Shown here piece by piece: positions 24,230 through 33,436 of a DNA stretch of 64,000 nt (position 1 is its first letter; every line of letters starts with the position of its first letter). Both the position numbers and the translations under genes were made by a program. Where the stretch lies: contig NZ_FOUX01000003.1 in assembly GCF_900114995.1 (NCBI RefSeq), positions 434,001-498,000 on the forward strand. Reading direction: 5' to 3'. Under the pieces are notes generated by a model. It made no database searches. It saw only the letters and a program-made list of their open reading frames with translations, and was not told where the DNA came from. The stretch is from Chitinophaga sp. YR627 (GTDB lineage Bacteria > Bacteroidota > Bacteroidia > Chitinophagales > Chitinophagaceae).

Positions 24230-24655
24230 CTATAATTTTTTCATGGACCAGGTGCCATGCAACAGATATTGCCTGATACTTCCGTCAGGAAATACCTCTG
24301 TATGTGATACAAGTTCCCACTCGCCTTCGAAAATTTCATCTTTGTAGTAACCGGTGTAGATCACTTCATGTGAAGGGAGCTCCGGCATTTCAAAAAAGTT
24401 ATTGTATTCGTCCTGTGCGATGGCATGAGAATACGTTTTTACAAAGTTAATGAAGCCACCTCTCACGAAACCTTCAATGACAGCAGGAGCTCTCATGGGT
24501 ATTTTACTTTTATCATCCCGGCAGGTGCCTTTCAGCGCGCCATCACTAACATCCATGATAATGTCAAAGCTGGTTGTATCTCCTATCATTTCTTTGGGGT
24601 ACCCATCTCCAAGGGTATATTGTCCTGCCCATTTTCCGGAATAAAGATCGCTCAT
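24230..24655 (-). CDS. conserved hypothetical 141-residue protein
   Basis: A cytosolic-looking protein without signal peptide or membrane segment. It is rich in beta-strand patterns (GKWAGQYTLGDGY at the start, IYTGYYKDEIFEGEWELVSH in the middle, YLLHGTWSMKKL at the end). The alternation of short strands with GxW motifs at both ends suggests a small lipocalin-like or avidin-like beta-barrel, but I cannot name a family. It stands alone between the SPFH gene and the DUF885 gene, which ends in its own terminator. Confidence 0.7.
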   Translation of the reverse strand: MSDLYSGKWAGQYTLGDGYPKEMIGDTTSFDIIMDVSDGALKGTCRDDKSKIPMRAPAVIEGFVRGGFINFVKTYSHAIAQDEYNNFFEMPELPSHEVIYTGYYKDEIFEGEWELVSHTEVFPDGSIRQYLLHGTWSMKKL

Positions 24656-24680
24656 AGGCTAAAAGGGGTTTGATGCAATT

Positions 24681-24712
24681 AAAAAAGCAGTCACTAATGT
24701 AACTGCTTTTTC
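24681..24712 (-). terminator. terminator of the DUF885 gene
   Basis: A 10-bp stem (24682-24691 with 24702-24711), a 10-base loop and an A run on the plus strand that reads as a T tract on the minus strand. It lies about 20 bases after the DUF885 stop. Confidence 0.8.
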
Positions 24713-24732
24713 TATAAATCAGATAAAAATGA

Positions 24733-26514
24733 TCATTGTTTTGCCGCCCATTCCCGGAGGTAATGCTCCAGTACATTAAGCGGCATATCTCCCTGTTGAA
24801 GCAGCGCATCATTGAACCTGACCAGATTAAATCTGCTACCCAGCTTTTTCCTGCACTCCTCGCGTAATCTTATGATTTCCAGTTCTCCTGTCTTATAGGT
24901 AAGCGCCTGTCCCGGCCATGCCATATAGCGTTCTACGGAAGTGACGGCATCTTCTTCGCTGATGGATTCATGTGTTAACATATAATTGATCGCTTCTTCT
25001 CTTGTCATTTTGCCGGTATGGATACCAACATCTGTTACCAGTCTTATGGCACGGTGAATCTCATTGTTCAATGCACCGATCTGCTGATCAATAGTTGTGT
25101 AACACCCAAGTTGCTTACCAAATGATTCGCAATACAATGCCCATCCTTCGGTAAACGCACTGAAACTGATGGACCTTCTGAATGTTGGTAGTGTTTTGTT
25201 TTCCTGCTGTAAGGATATCTGGTAATGATGACCGGGAATTGCCTCGTGCAGGAAAGTCGCTTCCATACCCAGGAATGTTACATTGATTTTCTTTGGATCG
25301 GGAACGGGGACATAAAATATACCCGGACGACTACCATCCATTGCACCGATCGAATAAGAAGGTCCGTTCTGTGATGCTTCCCGGAAAGCTTCCACGCGTC
25401 TGATTTCAAAAGTTGCTTTTGGAACTACGCTTAACATGGTATGAAGGTGCGGTTTTACCTTATCATAGATATTCCGGTAAGCCTGTAAAACTTCATCTGC
25501 CGTGTTAAATGGCATAAACTGAGGAGCTGTTCTGACGAAGACAAAGAACTCCTGTAAGGAACCTTTGAAACCCATCTGCTTTTTTAGTTCTTCCATGGCG
25601 GCATTGATCCTGGTCACTTCTTTTATACCAGTTTCGTATAGCTGTTCCGGCGTCAGATCCGTTGTCGTGAAATAACGCACATAGTAATTGTACAGGTCTC
25701 TTCCTCCGGTAATACCAGACAATCCTGCACTGTCTGTTGCATGTGGAAGATATTCCTGTTGCAGATAGTTTGCAAGACGTTGATAAGCGGGTAATAATTG
25801 TGTATTTATACTTCGTAAAAAGGATTGTTTTAATCGCTCACGATCTGCGCCGGTAATAGTCGCCGGCATTTTATTCAGCGGTTGAAAGAAGACACTTTTT
25901 GAGGAGTCTCTTTCAGCCAATGAGGTCATCTGCGGGATCATCTTTATGACCAATGTTTTTGGTAATACCATACCGATAGCAACACCTTTTTTCATGTTGC
26001 TGATAGCAGTATCTGTCCAGCTGGAAAAAGCGGTAATGCGTTGCTGCCAGTGCTCATAATCTTTGATGGTTGCAAATGGCTGTGCAGATTCTCCTGAACC
26101 CAGTTGACCTATTAAGAGAGGGATAGAAGAAAACTGATTCATCGGAAGATATTCTGTATGATGTTTCAGGCGCTCCAGATCCATATTTAATATCTCTTTC
26201 AGTACGTCGAAAGAAATGCGGTCGGCTGTATTCAGCGATTGTCTGGAGAAGGCATTCAATCGTTTTAGATACTTTTTATCAAACTGTTCTTTCGCTACTA
26301 AATAGGCAACAGCACCATCATTCGCCAGTTGGTTATCATACTGGTGAACCCCTGTGAATGTCGCACTGATCGGATCAAGTTGTAATGATTCCCGGTAATA
26401 GTTTTCGAATAAGCGGTGTAATTGGGTATTACGTTGCTGACTATGCGCTGCAGGAATATACAGGCAGCAATATAAAATAAGGAAGCTGGCGGTTTTGAGA
26501 AAAAGCTGTTTCAT
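24733..26514 (-). CDS. secreted DUF885 family metallopeptidase-like protein
   Basis: The 593-residue product starts with a signal peptide (about 1-25, ending AAHSQ), placing it in the periplasm or outside. It belongs to the DUF885 family, zinc-peptidase-like proteins common in Bacteroidota and proteobacteria. The active-site helix LHEAIPGHHYQ lies near residue 423, and the downstream FTEGWALYCESFGKQLG supplies the family's conserved Glu. The C-terminal QALTYKTGELEI motif is also typical. The length suits the family. It stands upstream of a terminator and is not in an obvious operon. Substrate unknown. Confidence 0.92.
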   Translation of the reverse strand: MKQLFLKTASFLILYCCLYIPAAHSQQRNTQLHRLFENYYRESLQLDPISATFTGVHQYDNQLANDGAVAYLVAKEQFDKKYLKRLNAFSRQSLNTADRISFDVLKEILNMDLERLKHHTEYLPMNQFSSIPLLIGQLGSGESAQPFATIKDYEHWQQRITAFSSWTDTAISNMKKGVAIGMVLPKTLVIKMIPQMTSLAERDSSKSVFFQPLNKMPATITGADRERLKQSFLRSINTQLLPAYQRLANYLQQEYLPHATDSAGLSGITGGRDLYNYYVRYFTTTDLTPEQLYETGIKEVTRINAAMEELKKQMGFKGSLQEFFVFVRTAPQFMPFNTADEVLQAYRNIYDKVKPHLHTMLSVVPKATFEIRRVEAFREASQNGPSYSIGAMDGSRPGIFYVPVPDPKKINVTFLGMEATFLHEAIPGHHYQISLQQENKTLPTFRRSISFSAFTEGWALYCESFGKQLGCYTTIDQQIGALNNEIHRAIRLVTDVGIHTGKMTREEAINYMLTHESISEEDAVTSVERYMAWPGQALTYKTGELEIIRLREECRKKLGSRFNLVRFNDALLQQGDMPLNVLEHYLREWAAKQ

Positions 26515-26614
26515 GGTGTATACAAAGACAGGTTATGTACACTGTCAGTGGTTGATGCAAAAGTAGCCGCTTGTCTTACCGTAAAATTGTATGGAGTTAG
26601 CGTAGGAGAGAGGC

Positions 26615-27415
26615 TCAGATCTTTCTGTATTCTTTAGGCAACATACCTGTTACCTGCCGGAATGTTTTCGTAAAATGTGCCTGGTCTGTGAAGCCGCTCA
26701 TGTACGCAATTTCTGTCAGCGAATATTTCTGTGATCTGATCAAGGCCAATGCGCGGTCTACTTTAATCTTCCGGAAATATTCTCCCAGTGTACAGGAAAA
26801 GTATTTCGTAAAATACTTCGATAAGGTAACCGGGTGAATGCCAATCTGTGCTGCCAGTTCTTTCAATGATAAGGGCTCATTCCAGACGTCATTCATGACA
26901 TTGAGTATCTGTCTGGTCCATTCGGGATAATGCTTCTCTATGACCGGATTAGCATCCATTAAACTAATGCTCAGCTGTTCTATGGAGAGAATGCTGCAAT
27001 CATCGTTGTAATAATGTTCTTTCAGAATGCGGAGCAGTCCGCCGGTATTCAATACAGTATTACTGTCATACATCAGAGATTCCGGAGGGATGCTGATGTT
27101 GTATGTTGCAAAGAAACTATCTGCGATCTCTAAATTGAATATCCGTGTGCCGGGACGGTAATGTACATTCTGATGAACGATGCCAGGGTAGTAGTATAAA
27201 CCTGCGCCAGGGATCTGATGGTCAGCTTTTCTTCCTCTTATTTCCTGGCTGCCGCCGGAGAGAATATGTGAGAAATGAGGATTTATATGATAATGCCAGT
27301 CGGAGGTAAAGTTTTCGGGAAAAACAGTTTCGCTGGTCGTGATATGACCTATGGTATGTTCCTTCACTTTTGAGCCAACATAGCAGCCTCTGGAAAATGC
27401 GACAGGATTATTCAT
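26615..27415 (-). CDS. AraC family transcriptional regulator with cupin-type sensor
   Basis: A 266-residue regulator. The N-terminal ~120 residues look like a cupin sensor (DWHYHINPHFSHILSGGSQE, then GAGLYYYPGIVHQNVHY). The C-terminal ~100 residues hold the double helix-turn-helix of the AraC/XylS family: LSLKELAAQIGIHPVTLSKYF, then YSLTEIAYMSGFTDQAHFTKTFRQVTGMLPKEYRK, which is close to the family profile. It lies about 100 bases upstream of the DUF885 gene on the same strand. Its effector and targets are not visible. Confidence 0.92.
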   Translation of the reverse strand: MNNPVAFSRGCYVGSKVKEHTIGHITTSETVFPENFTSDWHYHINPHFSHILSGGSQEIRGRKADHQIPGAGLYYYPGIVHQNVHYRPGTRIFNLEIADSFFATYNISIPPESLMYDSNTVLNTGGLLRILKEHYYNDDCSILSIEQLSISLMDANPVIEKHYPEWTRQILNVMNDVWNEPLSLKELAAQIGIHPVTLSKYFTKYFSCTLGEYFRKIKVDRALALIRSQKYSLTEIAYMSGFTDQAHFTKTFRQVTGMLPKEYRKI

Positions 27416-27816
27416 GGCTGTCAGGTTTAGATGGAATAAAGCTAAGGATAATGGTGTAAAAACAAAAGAATAAGGGAGATTCGGTACGCATTGCGTCCCA
27501 AATTGGAAAAGAATGAGAATCGTATATCAGCAGTAAGAGAGAATAGAAAATACAGGCTGTATATAAATCTGATATTTACCAGCGGCTTTGTGCTGCTGGC
27601 GCCTTGTTGCTGATTTGAAAAACCGTTTGGGTGATCAATTGAAATCTCTCCTGAGAAGATTTCGTATAAATCAATATCCCGTGTCAATAATGTAAAGTGA
27701 ATCTCTTGCGCGCTATAATGCTGTGCTCAGTTAGTTTACGTTGAACATTATTATAATACGCGGTATTTGTTTTGACAGAAGAGTAGCGAAGAGGATAGAC
27801 GAAGTAAATAAAAACA
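27416..27816. other. gene-free stretch between AraC gene and tRNA-Phe
   Basis: About 400 bases with no gene I can support. An 81-codon minus-strand frame at 27442-27687 lacks any motif and runs across low-complexity sequence, so it is not called. No integrase gene or obvious attachment-site duplication of the tRNA end is visible here. Confidence 0.55.
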
Positions 27817-27848
27817 AAAAAACCTCTGGTATTTACCAGAGGTTTTTT
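27817..27848 (-). terminator. terminator following tRNA-Phe
   Basis: A perfect 14-bp stem (27817-27830 with 27835-27848) and a 4-base loop. The A run on the plus strand reads as a T tract on the minus strand. It begins 6 bases after the tRNA 3' end. Confidence 0.9.
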
Positions 27849-27853
27849 CTTCG

Positions 27854-27926
27854 TGGTGTGAGGCGGGATCGAACCGCCGACACAAGGATTTTCAGTCCTT
27901 TGCTCTACCAACTGAGCTACCGCACC
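27854..27926 (-). tRNA. tRNA-Phe (GAA)
   Basis: A 73-base cloverleaf on the minus strand. D-stem GCTC/GAGC, anticodon stem AAGGA/TCCTT around loop CTGAAAA with anticodon GAA, and T-stem GGCGG/CCGCC around TTCGATC. The acceptor stem pairs GGTGCGG with TCACACC, leaving one C-A mismatch at positions 5-68. The CCA tail is not encoded (the bases after A73 are CGA). A Bacteroidota promoter lies 38-69 bases upstream and a strong terminator follows. Confidence 0.95.
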
Positions 27927-27963
27927 ATCTCTTTTTTGTTGTCCTTCTCTCGTGAAGGGATTG

Positions 27964-27995
27964 CAAAGATAAGCAAATTAAAAATTAACTTCCAA
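27964..27995 (-). promoter_or_regulatory. Bacteroidota-type promoter of tRNA-Phe
   Basis: On the minus strand, a -33 TTG (27993-27995) is followed by 21 bases and a -7 box TATCTTTG (27964-27971), fitting the TTG-N17-23-TAnnTTTG consensus. It lies 37 bases upstream of the tRNA 5' end. Confidence 0.7.
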
Positions 27996-27998
27996 ATT

Positions 27999-28769
27999 TT
28001 ATTCAACAAAACTTTTAATTTCCTCTAAGATCCCATTCCACAGGGCATTTCGCTGTTCTAAAGCAGCTCTTGAAGCATGCGCTGCCTCCTCCCATTTCTG
28101 CGGATCATTGCCACAAAGTTCCTGTACCATCTCCATACCAAGGTGACTGTGATGATCGCCATCCACTTCAATATGTCTTTCGAGATAATATTTGAACAGA
28201 CTGATTTGTCCCGGGAATTGTTTGTCCAGATCGTTCACTAATGCCAGGAACATATCAGGTATCAGATCTTCACGACCAAAAGTGAAAACAGCCGCCTGTA
28301 CATGTACAGGTTCGTTTGCAATCAGGTCGAAGGTGTGTTTTACAAAACCACGTACTGCCGGTGGCAGCCCATTGATTACAGCAGTAAGAGATTTACCTCT
28401 TTCCAGCTGCTGCAGGCATTCTTTGATACCGGAAGTATCAGCGCCTACCTGTTCCATGGCCTGGAGATATAATTCAAAATGACTGAGGCGGGTACCATCA
28501 GGCGCTACATCGCTTTCTTCGCCGGTTACGATCTCATTGATCAGGAAACGGGTGGCTGCGCTGCCTTTTGGAATCCAGGGAATATCTGTGCAGGTAAGAT
28601 TTCTCTGCAGTGATTTCAGCAGAGACATAAAATCCCATACAGCGAATACGTGATACTGCATAAATGCACGGATATCATCCATGCGCTGCATTTCCGGATA
28701 TAAAGGATGTTGTATGATACGCTCTCTTACAGGAGCAATAGTGCCCTTAATGTGTGGTATGCCAGTCAT
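27999..28769 (-). CDS. DUF3050 family protein, heme-oxygenase-like helical fold
   Basis: A 256-residue soluble, mostly helical protein matching DUF3050 as I know it: HPLYPEMQRMDDIRAFMQYHVFAVWDFMSLLK near the start (His and Trp conserved) and HIEVDGDHHSHLGMEM near residue 205. The scattered His/Glu/Asp residues in helices resemble the heme-oxygenase-like diiron superfamily, so an oxidase or oxygenase role is possible but not shown. The gene lies 20 bases after recQ on the same strand. Its stop is about 70 bases upstream of tRNA-Phe, and the tRNA promoter sits just beyond that stop. Confidence 0.83.
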   Translation of the reverse strand: MTGIPHIKGTIAPVRERIIQHPLYPEMQRMDDIRAFMQYHVFAVWDFMSLLKSLQRNLTCTDIPWIPKGSAATRFLINEIVTGEESDVAPDGTRLSHFELYLQAMEQVGADTSGIKECLQQLERGKSLTAVINGLPPAVRGFVKHTFDLIANEPVHVQAAVFTFGREDLIPDMFLALVNDLDKQFPGQISLFKYYLERHIEVDGDHHSHLGMEMVQELCGNDPQKWEEAAHASRAALEQRNALWNGILEEIKSFVE

Positions 28770-28789
28770 TACGTGTTAAATATTGTCCA

Positions 28790-30991
28790 TTAGTTACCAT
28801 ATACCACCAGGAACTTGATACGCATCAGTTTCAGCTGTTCCAGGGTATAATCGCTTTCAATCAGTTCTTCTCTTGCGAGGGCAAGGCTGGATGTTTCACA
28901 GCCTTTAAAGTATTCCATGATCTCATCCTGTGCGTAATCGTCCAGTTCTTCATCCAGACAATAATCCAGATTCAGTTTGGTACCGCTTGCGACAATCGTT
29001 TCCATTTCATCCAGCAGTTGCGGAATAGTGAGTTCCTTGTTACGGGCGATGGTTTCCAGTGGCATCTTTTTATCGATATTCTGGATGATGAATACTTTCA
29101 GACCGCTTTTGTTGACAACGCTCTTCATGACGAAGTCGTCAGGTTTCACGATGTCATTTTCTTCCACATATTTAGCGATCACGTCTACGAATTGTTTTCC
29201 GTAGCGGATAGCCTTTCCTTTACTCACACCCTGGATCTTTTCCAGTTCCTGAACTGTGGTAGGATATTGTGTTGCCATGTCTTCCAGGGATGTTTCCAGG
29301 AAGATCACGAAAGGAGGGAGGTTCTTTTCTTTTGCAACTTTCTTACGCAGGTCTTTCAGCATTTCAAACAGCGCAGTATCAGCAGATGCCTGTGATTCCG
29401 CAGCTATTTCATCTTCATCGCCGCCTTCTTCTTCGAACTGGTGGTTGAGTGATACCATGATAGAATAAGGCTCCTGCAGGAAAGCGTGTCCTTTATCTGT
29501 GAGTTTCAGCAGGCCGTACTCTTCGATATCTTTTTCGATGAGATCTTCCAGCATCATCTGACGGATGAGGGAGTTCCAGAAATGCGCGTCATGCTCTTTT
29601 CCTTCTCCAAACACTTCCAGCTGGTTGTGCTGGTAGGTAGTGATCTGAGGATTGACCTTTCCGGTAATGATATTTACAACGTATTCGGTACCAAAGCGTT
29701 CTTCTAATGATTTGATCGCTTTGAGTACGATGACTACGCGGTTTTTAACTTCAATTTTCTCTTTCGGATTGCGACAGTTATCGCAGGCATTGTTACACTG
29801 TGACTCTTCATATTTCTCTCCGAAGTAGTGCAGGATCACTTTCCGGCGGCAGGCAGAGCTTTCTGCGTATGCCACTGTTTCGTTGATCAGCTGCGCACCC
29901 ATTTCCCGCTCACTCAATGGTTTATCACGCATGAGGTGCTCCAGCTTCTGTACGTCTTTATAAGAGTAGAAGCAGACACAGATTCCTTCGAGTCCGTCAC
30001 GACCAGCACGCCCTGTTTCCTGGTAATAGTTTTCCAGGCTCTTTGGAATGTTGTAGTGTATAACAAAGCGTACGTCCGGTTTATCGATACCCATACCAAA
30101 GGCGATCGTCGCAACGATCACATCCACATCTTCGTGCAGGAACATATCCTGACGTTGTGCACGGGTACCAGCGTCCAGTCCGGCGTGGTATGCGACTGCC
30201 TTGATATTATTAGCAACCAGCATATCTGCCAGTTCTTCAGTGGTTTTGCGGTTCAGCGTATAGATGATACCGCTCTTTCCCTTATGCTGATGAATGAACT
30301 TGACAATTTCACGGATGGTCTGGTCTTTCTTACGTTTAGGACGGATCTCATAATAGAGGTTCGACCTGTTAAAGGAAGAAAGGAATACCTGCGGATCACG
30401 CAGTTCCAGGTTCTTTACGATATCGCTCTGTACTTTCGGTGTCGCTGTGGCGGTCAGGGCAATAATAGGCAGATCGTTATTGATCTGTTCTATCATTTCC
30501 TTCAGACGGCGATATTCAGGACGGAAATCATGACCCCATTCGGAGATACAGTGCGCTTCGTCAACCGCTATGAAAGAAATCTCTAATTCACGGAAGAAAT
30601 CCAGATTTTCCTGCTTGGTCAGCGTTTCCGGTGCTACGTAGAGCATTTTGGTCTTGCCGGACAGCAGGTCTGTTCTCACTTTTTTTATCTGTGCCTTTGA
30701 GAGGGTAGAATTTAAGAAATGCGCGACATTGTCTTTACTGCTATATGAACGTACCAGGTCCACCTGGTTTTTCATTAAAGCAATAAGTGGTGAAACGATC
30801 AGTGCGCAACCCGGACTCATCAGAGCCGGTAATTGATAACATAAAGATTTGCCTCCGCCGGTCGGCATTATTACAAAAGTATCTTTACCGGCAAGAATGC
30901 TCTTGATGATGATTTCCTGGTTCCCTTTAAAGGAATCAAACCCAAAGTGTTCCCGTAATGCATCTATCAAACTTACCTTTACAACAGCCAT
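28790..30991 (-). CDS. recQ: ATP-dependent DNA helicase RecQ
   Basis: A 3'-5' DNA helicase of recombination and repair. Walker A is TGGGKS at 44-49, followed by VDEAHCISEWGHDFRPEY (DEAH box plus the RecQ aromatic-rich loop), ALTATATPKVQ and QETGRAGRDG (motif VI). The zinc-binding segment has CRRKVILHYFGE then CNNACDNC. An RQC winged helix follows, then an HRDC domain (LRKKVAKEKNLPPFVIF) and an extra C-terminal ~110-residue helical segment (TIPQLLDEMET). I choose the ATG at 30991 over a TTG three codons upstream, giving 733 residues. It is followed 20 bases later by the DUF3050 gene. Confidence 0.97.
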   Translation of the reverse strand: MAVVKVSLIDALREHFGFDSFKGNQEIIIKSILAGKDTFVIMPTGGGKSLCYQLPALMSPGCALIVSPLIALMKNQVDLVRSYSSKDNVAHFLNSTLSKAQIKKVRTDLLSGKTKMLYVAPETLTKQENLDFFRELEISFIAVDEAHCISEWGHDFRPEYRRLKEMIEQINNDLPIIALTATATPKVQSDIVKNLELRDPQVFLSSFNRSNLYYEIRPKRKKDQTIREIVKFIHQHKGKSGIIYTLNRKTTEELADMLVANNIKAVAYHAGLDAGTRAQRQDMFLHEDVDVIVATIAFGMGIDKPDVRFVIHYNIPKSLENYYQETGRAGRDGLEGICVCFYSYKDVQKLEHLMRDKPLSEREMGAQLINETVAYAESSACRRKVILHYFGEKYEESQCNNACDNCRNPKEKIEVKNRVVIVLKAIKSLEERFGTEYVVNIITGKVNPQITTYQHNQLEVFGEGKEHDAHFWNSLIRQMMLEDLIEKDIEEYGLLKLTDKGHAFLQEPYSIMVSLNHQFEEEGGDEDEIAAESQASADTALFEMLKDLRKKVAKEKNLPPFVIFLETSLEDMATQYPTTVQELEKIQGVSKGKAIRYGKQFVDVIAKYVEENDIVKPDDFVMKSVVNKSGLKVFIIQNIDKKMPLETIARNKELTIPQLLDEMETIVASGTKLNLDYCLDEELDDYAQDEIMEYFKGCETSSLALAREELIESDYTLEQLKLMRIKFLVVYGN

Positions 30992-31276
30992 TGCATTCAA
31001 AATTTAAAACAAATAAACTCTAAAGAAAGTAACAAATTATGGATATTGTTTATGTGTTTTTTAGGGGACACGAAGTTAATTAAAAATGCGCTGACCGGCA
31101 ATTAATTTATGTGTTATAGGGAGTTACGACTCGGCAGAATCCCCGCTCAGCTTGCCTTTCCAGCTGTCCCCACCCGGAAGCCATCATTTGAAGCCCGTTT
31201 TCCCCCAAAGACCAGTGTAAGCACGCATTATTATAAATTTACAGAATATCATGGGCTTAATCTGCTGAATCCTAGT

Positions 31277-31284
31277 TAACTTTG
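31277..31284 (+). promoter_or_regulatory. candidate -7 box of kdsD
   Basis: TAACTTTG matches TAnnTTTG and ends 9 bases before the kdsD ATG, which would give a leaderless or nearly leaderless transcript. I see no clear -33 TTG at the usual distance, so confidence is limited. Confidence 0.4.
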
Positions 31285-31293
31285 TGGCTGCCC

Positions 31294-32268
31294 ATGAAAA
31301 ATAGAACGGTTATTAATATTGCTGAAGTGGCGAAAAGGACGCTGTCCCTCGAGGCAACAGCGATCTCTGACCTGAAGCAATACATCAATGGTGATTTTGA
31401 AAAGGCGGTAGAGTGGATCGCGGAGTGTGCCGGACGACTGGTAGTCTCCGGAATCGGGAAAAGCGCCATTATTGGTCAGAAAATTGTTGCTACGCTGAAT
31501 TCCACGGGAACCCCCGCTATTTTCATGCACGCAGCAGATGCTATCCACGGAGATCTGGGTATGATCCAGCAGGACGATATCATATTGTGTATTTCTAAGA
31601 GCGGTAATTCTCCTGAAATAAAAGTGCTGGTTCCTCTTGTTAAGAACTTTGGCAACAGATTGATCGCCATGGTCGGGAATACGGAGTCTTTTCTGGCTCG
31701 CGAGGCTAATCTTGTCCTGAATACTTCAGTAGACCAGGAAGCCTGTCCCAATAATCTGGCGCCGACCACCAGTACAACTGCCCAATTGGCAATGGGCGAT
31801 GCTTTGGCCGTATGTTTGATAGAATGGCATGGGTTTACTGCAGCTGATTTTGCAAAAGTCCATCCGGGAGGTACACTGGGTAAAAAACTGTATCTCAAGG
31901 TCGGAGACCTTAGTCGTCTGCACCAGGCGCCACAGGTTGCAAAAGGCAGTGCTTTAAAAGAGGTGATCGTAGCCATCTCTTCCGGTATGCTGGGCGTTAC
32001 CGCCGTACTGGATGCAGAAGGTGAACTCAGTGGGATCATCACTGACGGAGACCTTCGCCGTATGCTGGAGAAAGGCATTCCGGGCGAAAGTGTCACAGCG
32101 GAAGTTATCATGTCAACGCATCCGAAGACGATCCAGGAAGACGAACTTGCGATCAATGCCCTGGAGATGATGCGCCAACATGACATAACACAATTATTGG
32201 TTTTGAAAGATAAACGTTATATAGGTATCATTCATTTACATGATTTAATCAGGGAAGGAATTATATAA
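31294..32268 (+). CDS. kdsD: D-arabinose 5-phosphate isomerase (KdsD/KpsF family)
   Basis: Converts ribulose 5-phosphate to arabinose 5-phosphate, the first committed step towards Kdo for lipopolysaccharide. The SIS sugar-isomerase domain (about 30-170) shows VVSGIGKSAIIGQKI, ISKSGNSPEI and the family block CPNNLAPTTSTTAQLAMGDALAV. HPGGTLGKKL precedes two CBS domains (about 205-320; ITDGDLRRML). I start at the ATG at 31294 rather than a TTG four codons upstream. It runs into manC with a single base between stop and start. It supplies the Kdo branch whose later steps are at 53.7-56.8 kb. Confidence 0.93.
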   Translation: MKNRTVINIAEVAKRTLSLEATAISDLKQYINGDFEKAVEWIAECAGRLVVSGIGKSAIIGQKIVATLNSTGTPAIFMHAADAIHGDLGMIQQDDIILCISKSGNSPEIKVLVPLVKNFGNRLIAMVGNTESFLAREANLVLNTSVDQEACPNNLAPTTSTTAQLAMGDALAVCLIEWHGFTAADFAKVHPGGTLGKKLYLKVGDLSRLHQAPQVAKGSALKEVIVAISSGMLGVTAVLDAEGELSGIITDGDLRRMLEKGIPGESVTAEVIMSTHPKTIQEDELAINALEMMRQHDITQLLVLKDKRYIGIIHLHDLIREGII

Positions 32269-32269
32269 G

Positions 32270-33361
32270 ATGACATCCGTGAACAGGCATTTTTATGTGG
32301 CCATTATGGCCGGGGGAATAGGTAGCCGTTTCTGGCCCTATAGCCGCACTGATTACCCCAAACAATTCCTGGATATCCTGAATACCGGGAAAACATTGCT
32401 GCAATGGACCTATGAACGGTTCGCGCAGTTTATTCCAGAGGGAAACATTTTTGTCGTTACACATCATCATTATGTAAACAAAGTGAAGGAACAATTGCCG
32501 GATCTGCTGACTGACAATATCGTCAGTGAGCCTTCCCGTAAGAACACCGCTCCCTGCATTGCCTATATTTCTCATAAGATCAATAAACAGGACCCTAAGG
32601 CAAACATTATCTGTGCGCCTGCCGATCACCTGATTATGGACTCCATCGCGTTTGCCAGCACCTGTCTGAATGCCCTCATGTTCGTACAGAAACACAGTGC
32701 GCTGGTCACCCTTGGTATAAAACCAACCCGTCCTGACACCGGATATGGATATATCCAGTTTGAAACACAACAGGTGTCTGATAACGTGTATCCGGTTAAA
32801 ACTTTCACCGAGAAACCAAACCTCGAACTGGCCAGAACCTTCCTGCAAAGCGGAGACTTTCTCTGGAACGCGGGTATCTTCGTGTGGAACGTGAAAACGA
32901 TCCTGGTCGCGTTCAATAAATATCTTCCGGAAATAGATGAGCTCTTCGTACAGAATGATGCCCTGCTGAATACCCCGGAAGAAAAGAAAGCGATTGAAAG
33001 CATCTATCCACAGTGTACGAATATCTCCATTGACTATGCAATCATGGAGAAAGCAGATAACGTATATGTCATTCCTTCCAATTTCGGATGGAGCGATCTG
33101 GGTACCTGGGCATCTGCCTATGAGAACCTGGACAGAGACGATTCCGGTAATGCCGTACAGGGCAAAAACATCATGCTCGTAGATGCTAAAAACTGTATGA
33201 TCAAAGCACCACAGGAAAAACTGGTGGTGATACAGGGACTGGATGAATTCATCGTGGTGGACACATCCGACGTACTGCTGATCTGCAAAAAAGAAAATGA
33301 ACAGCAGATCAAGGAATACGTCGCAGAAGTAAAAAGAAATAAAGGGGATAAGTTCCTTTAA
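32270..33361 (+). CDS. manC: mannose-1-phosphate guanylyltransferase
   Basis: Makes GDP-mannose from mannose 1-phosphate and GTP for polysaccharide and nucleotide-sugar synthesis. The nucleotidyltransferase signature AIMAGGIGSRFWPYSR is at the N-terminus, followed by PKQFL, the KNTAPCI block, ICAPADHLI and FTEKPN and WNAGIFVW; FGWSDLGTWAS lies nearer the end. At 363 residues it lacks the C-terminal phosphomannose isomerase domain of bifunctional enzymes. It is translationally close-coupled to kdsD. A 16-bp stem-loop lies 20 bases after its stop. Confidence 0.93.
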   Translation: MTSVNRHFYVAIMAGGIGSRFWPYSRTDYPKQFLDILNTGKTLLQWTYERFAQFIPEGNIFVVTHHHYVNKVKEQLPDLLTDNIVSEPSRKNTAPCIAYISHKINKQDPKANIICAPADHLIMDSIAFASTCLNALMFVQKHSALVTLGIKPTRPDTGYGYIQFETQQVSDNVYPVKTFTEKPNLELARTFLQSGDFLWNAGIFVWNVKTILVAFNKYLPEIDELFVQNDALLNTPEEKKAIESIYPQCTNISIDYAIMEKADNVYVIPSNFGWSDLGTWASAYENLDRDDSGNAVQGKNIMLVDAKNCMIKAPQEKLVVIQGLDEFIVVDTSDVLLICKKENEQQIKEYVAEVKRNKGDKFL

Positions 33362-33380
33362 GAATAAAAGCACTGATCAG

Positions 33381-33436
33381 ATGATCAATTACGGATTACA
33401 TGTTTTAATTTCAGACATCTATTCGTAATTGATCAT
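33381..33436 (+). promoter_or_regulatory. long stem-loop between manC and the aminotransferase
   Basis: Arms 33381-33396 and 33421-33436 pair over 16 bp with one G-T wobble, around a 24-base loop. The stem ends 9 bases before the next ATG, followed by TTGTATTTT. It may terminate manC or fold the translation start of the next gene. Confidence 0.55.

Noticed and set aside
27442..27687. 81-codon minus-strand frame before tRNA-Phe
   Set aside because: Low-complexity hydrophobic and Ser/Phe-rich sequence without a start context or motif.
27442..27926. Integrated element at tRNA-Phe
   Set aside because: No integrase and no duplicated tRNA 3' end are visible on either side.
29828..30586. 252-codon plus-strand frame inside recQ
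   Set aside because: Antisense shadow of recQ, whose helicase motifs cover the same region.
32261..33373. 370-codon minus-strand frame covering manC
   Set aside because: Long because of codon bias in manC; manC has the full family signature, while this frame has none.
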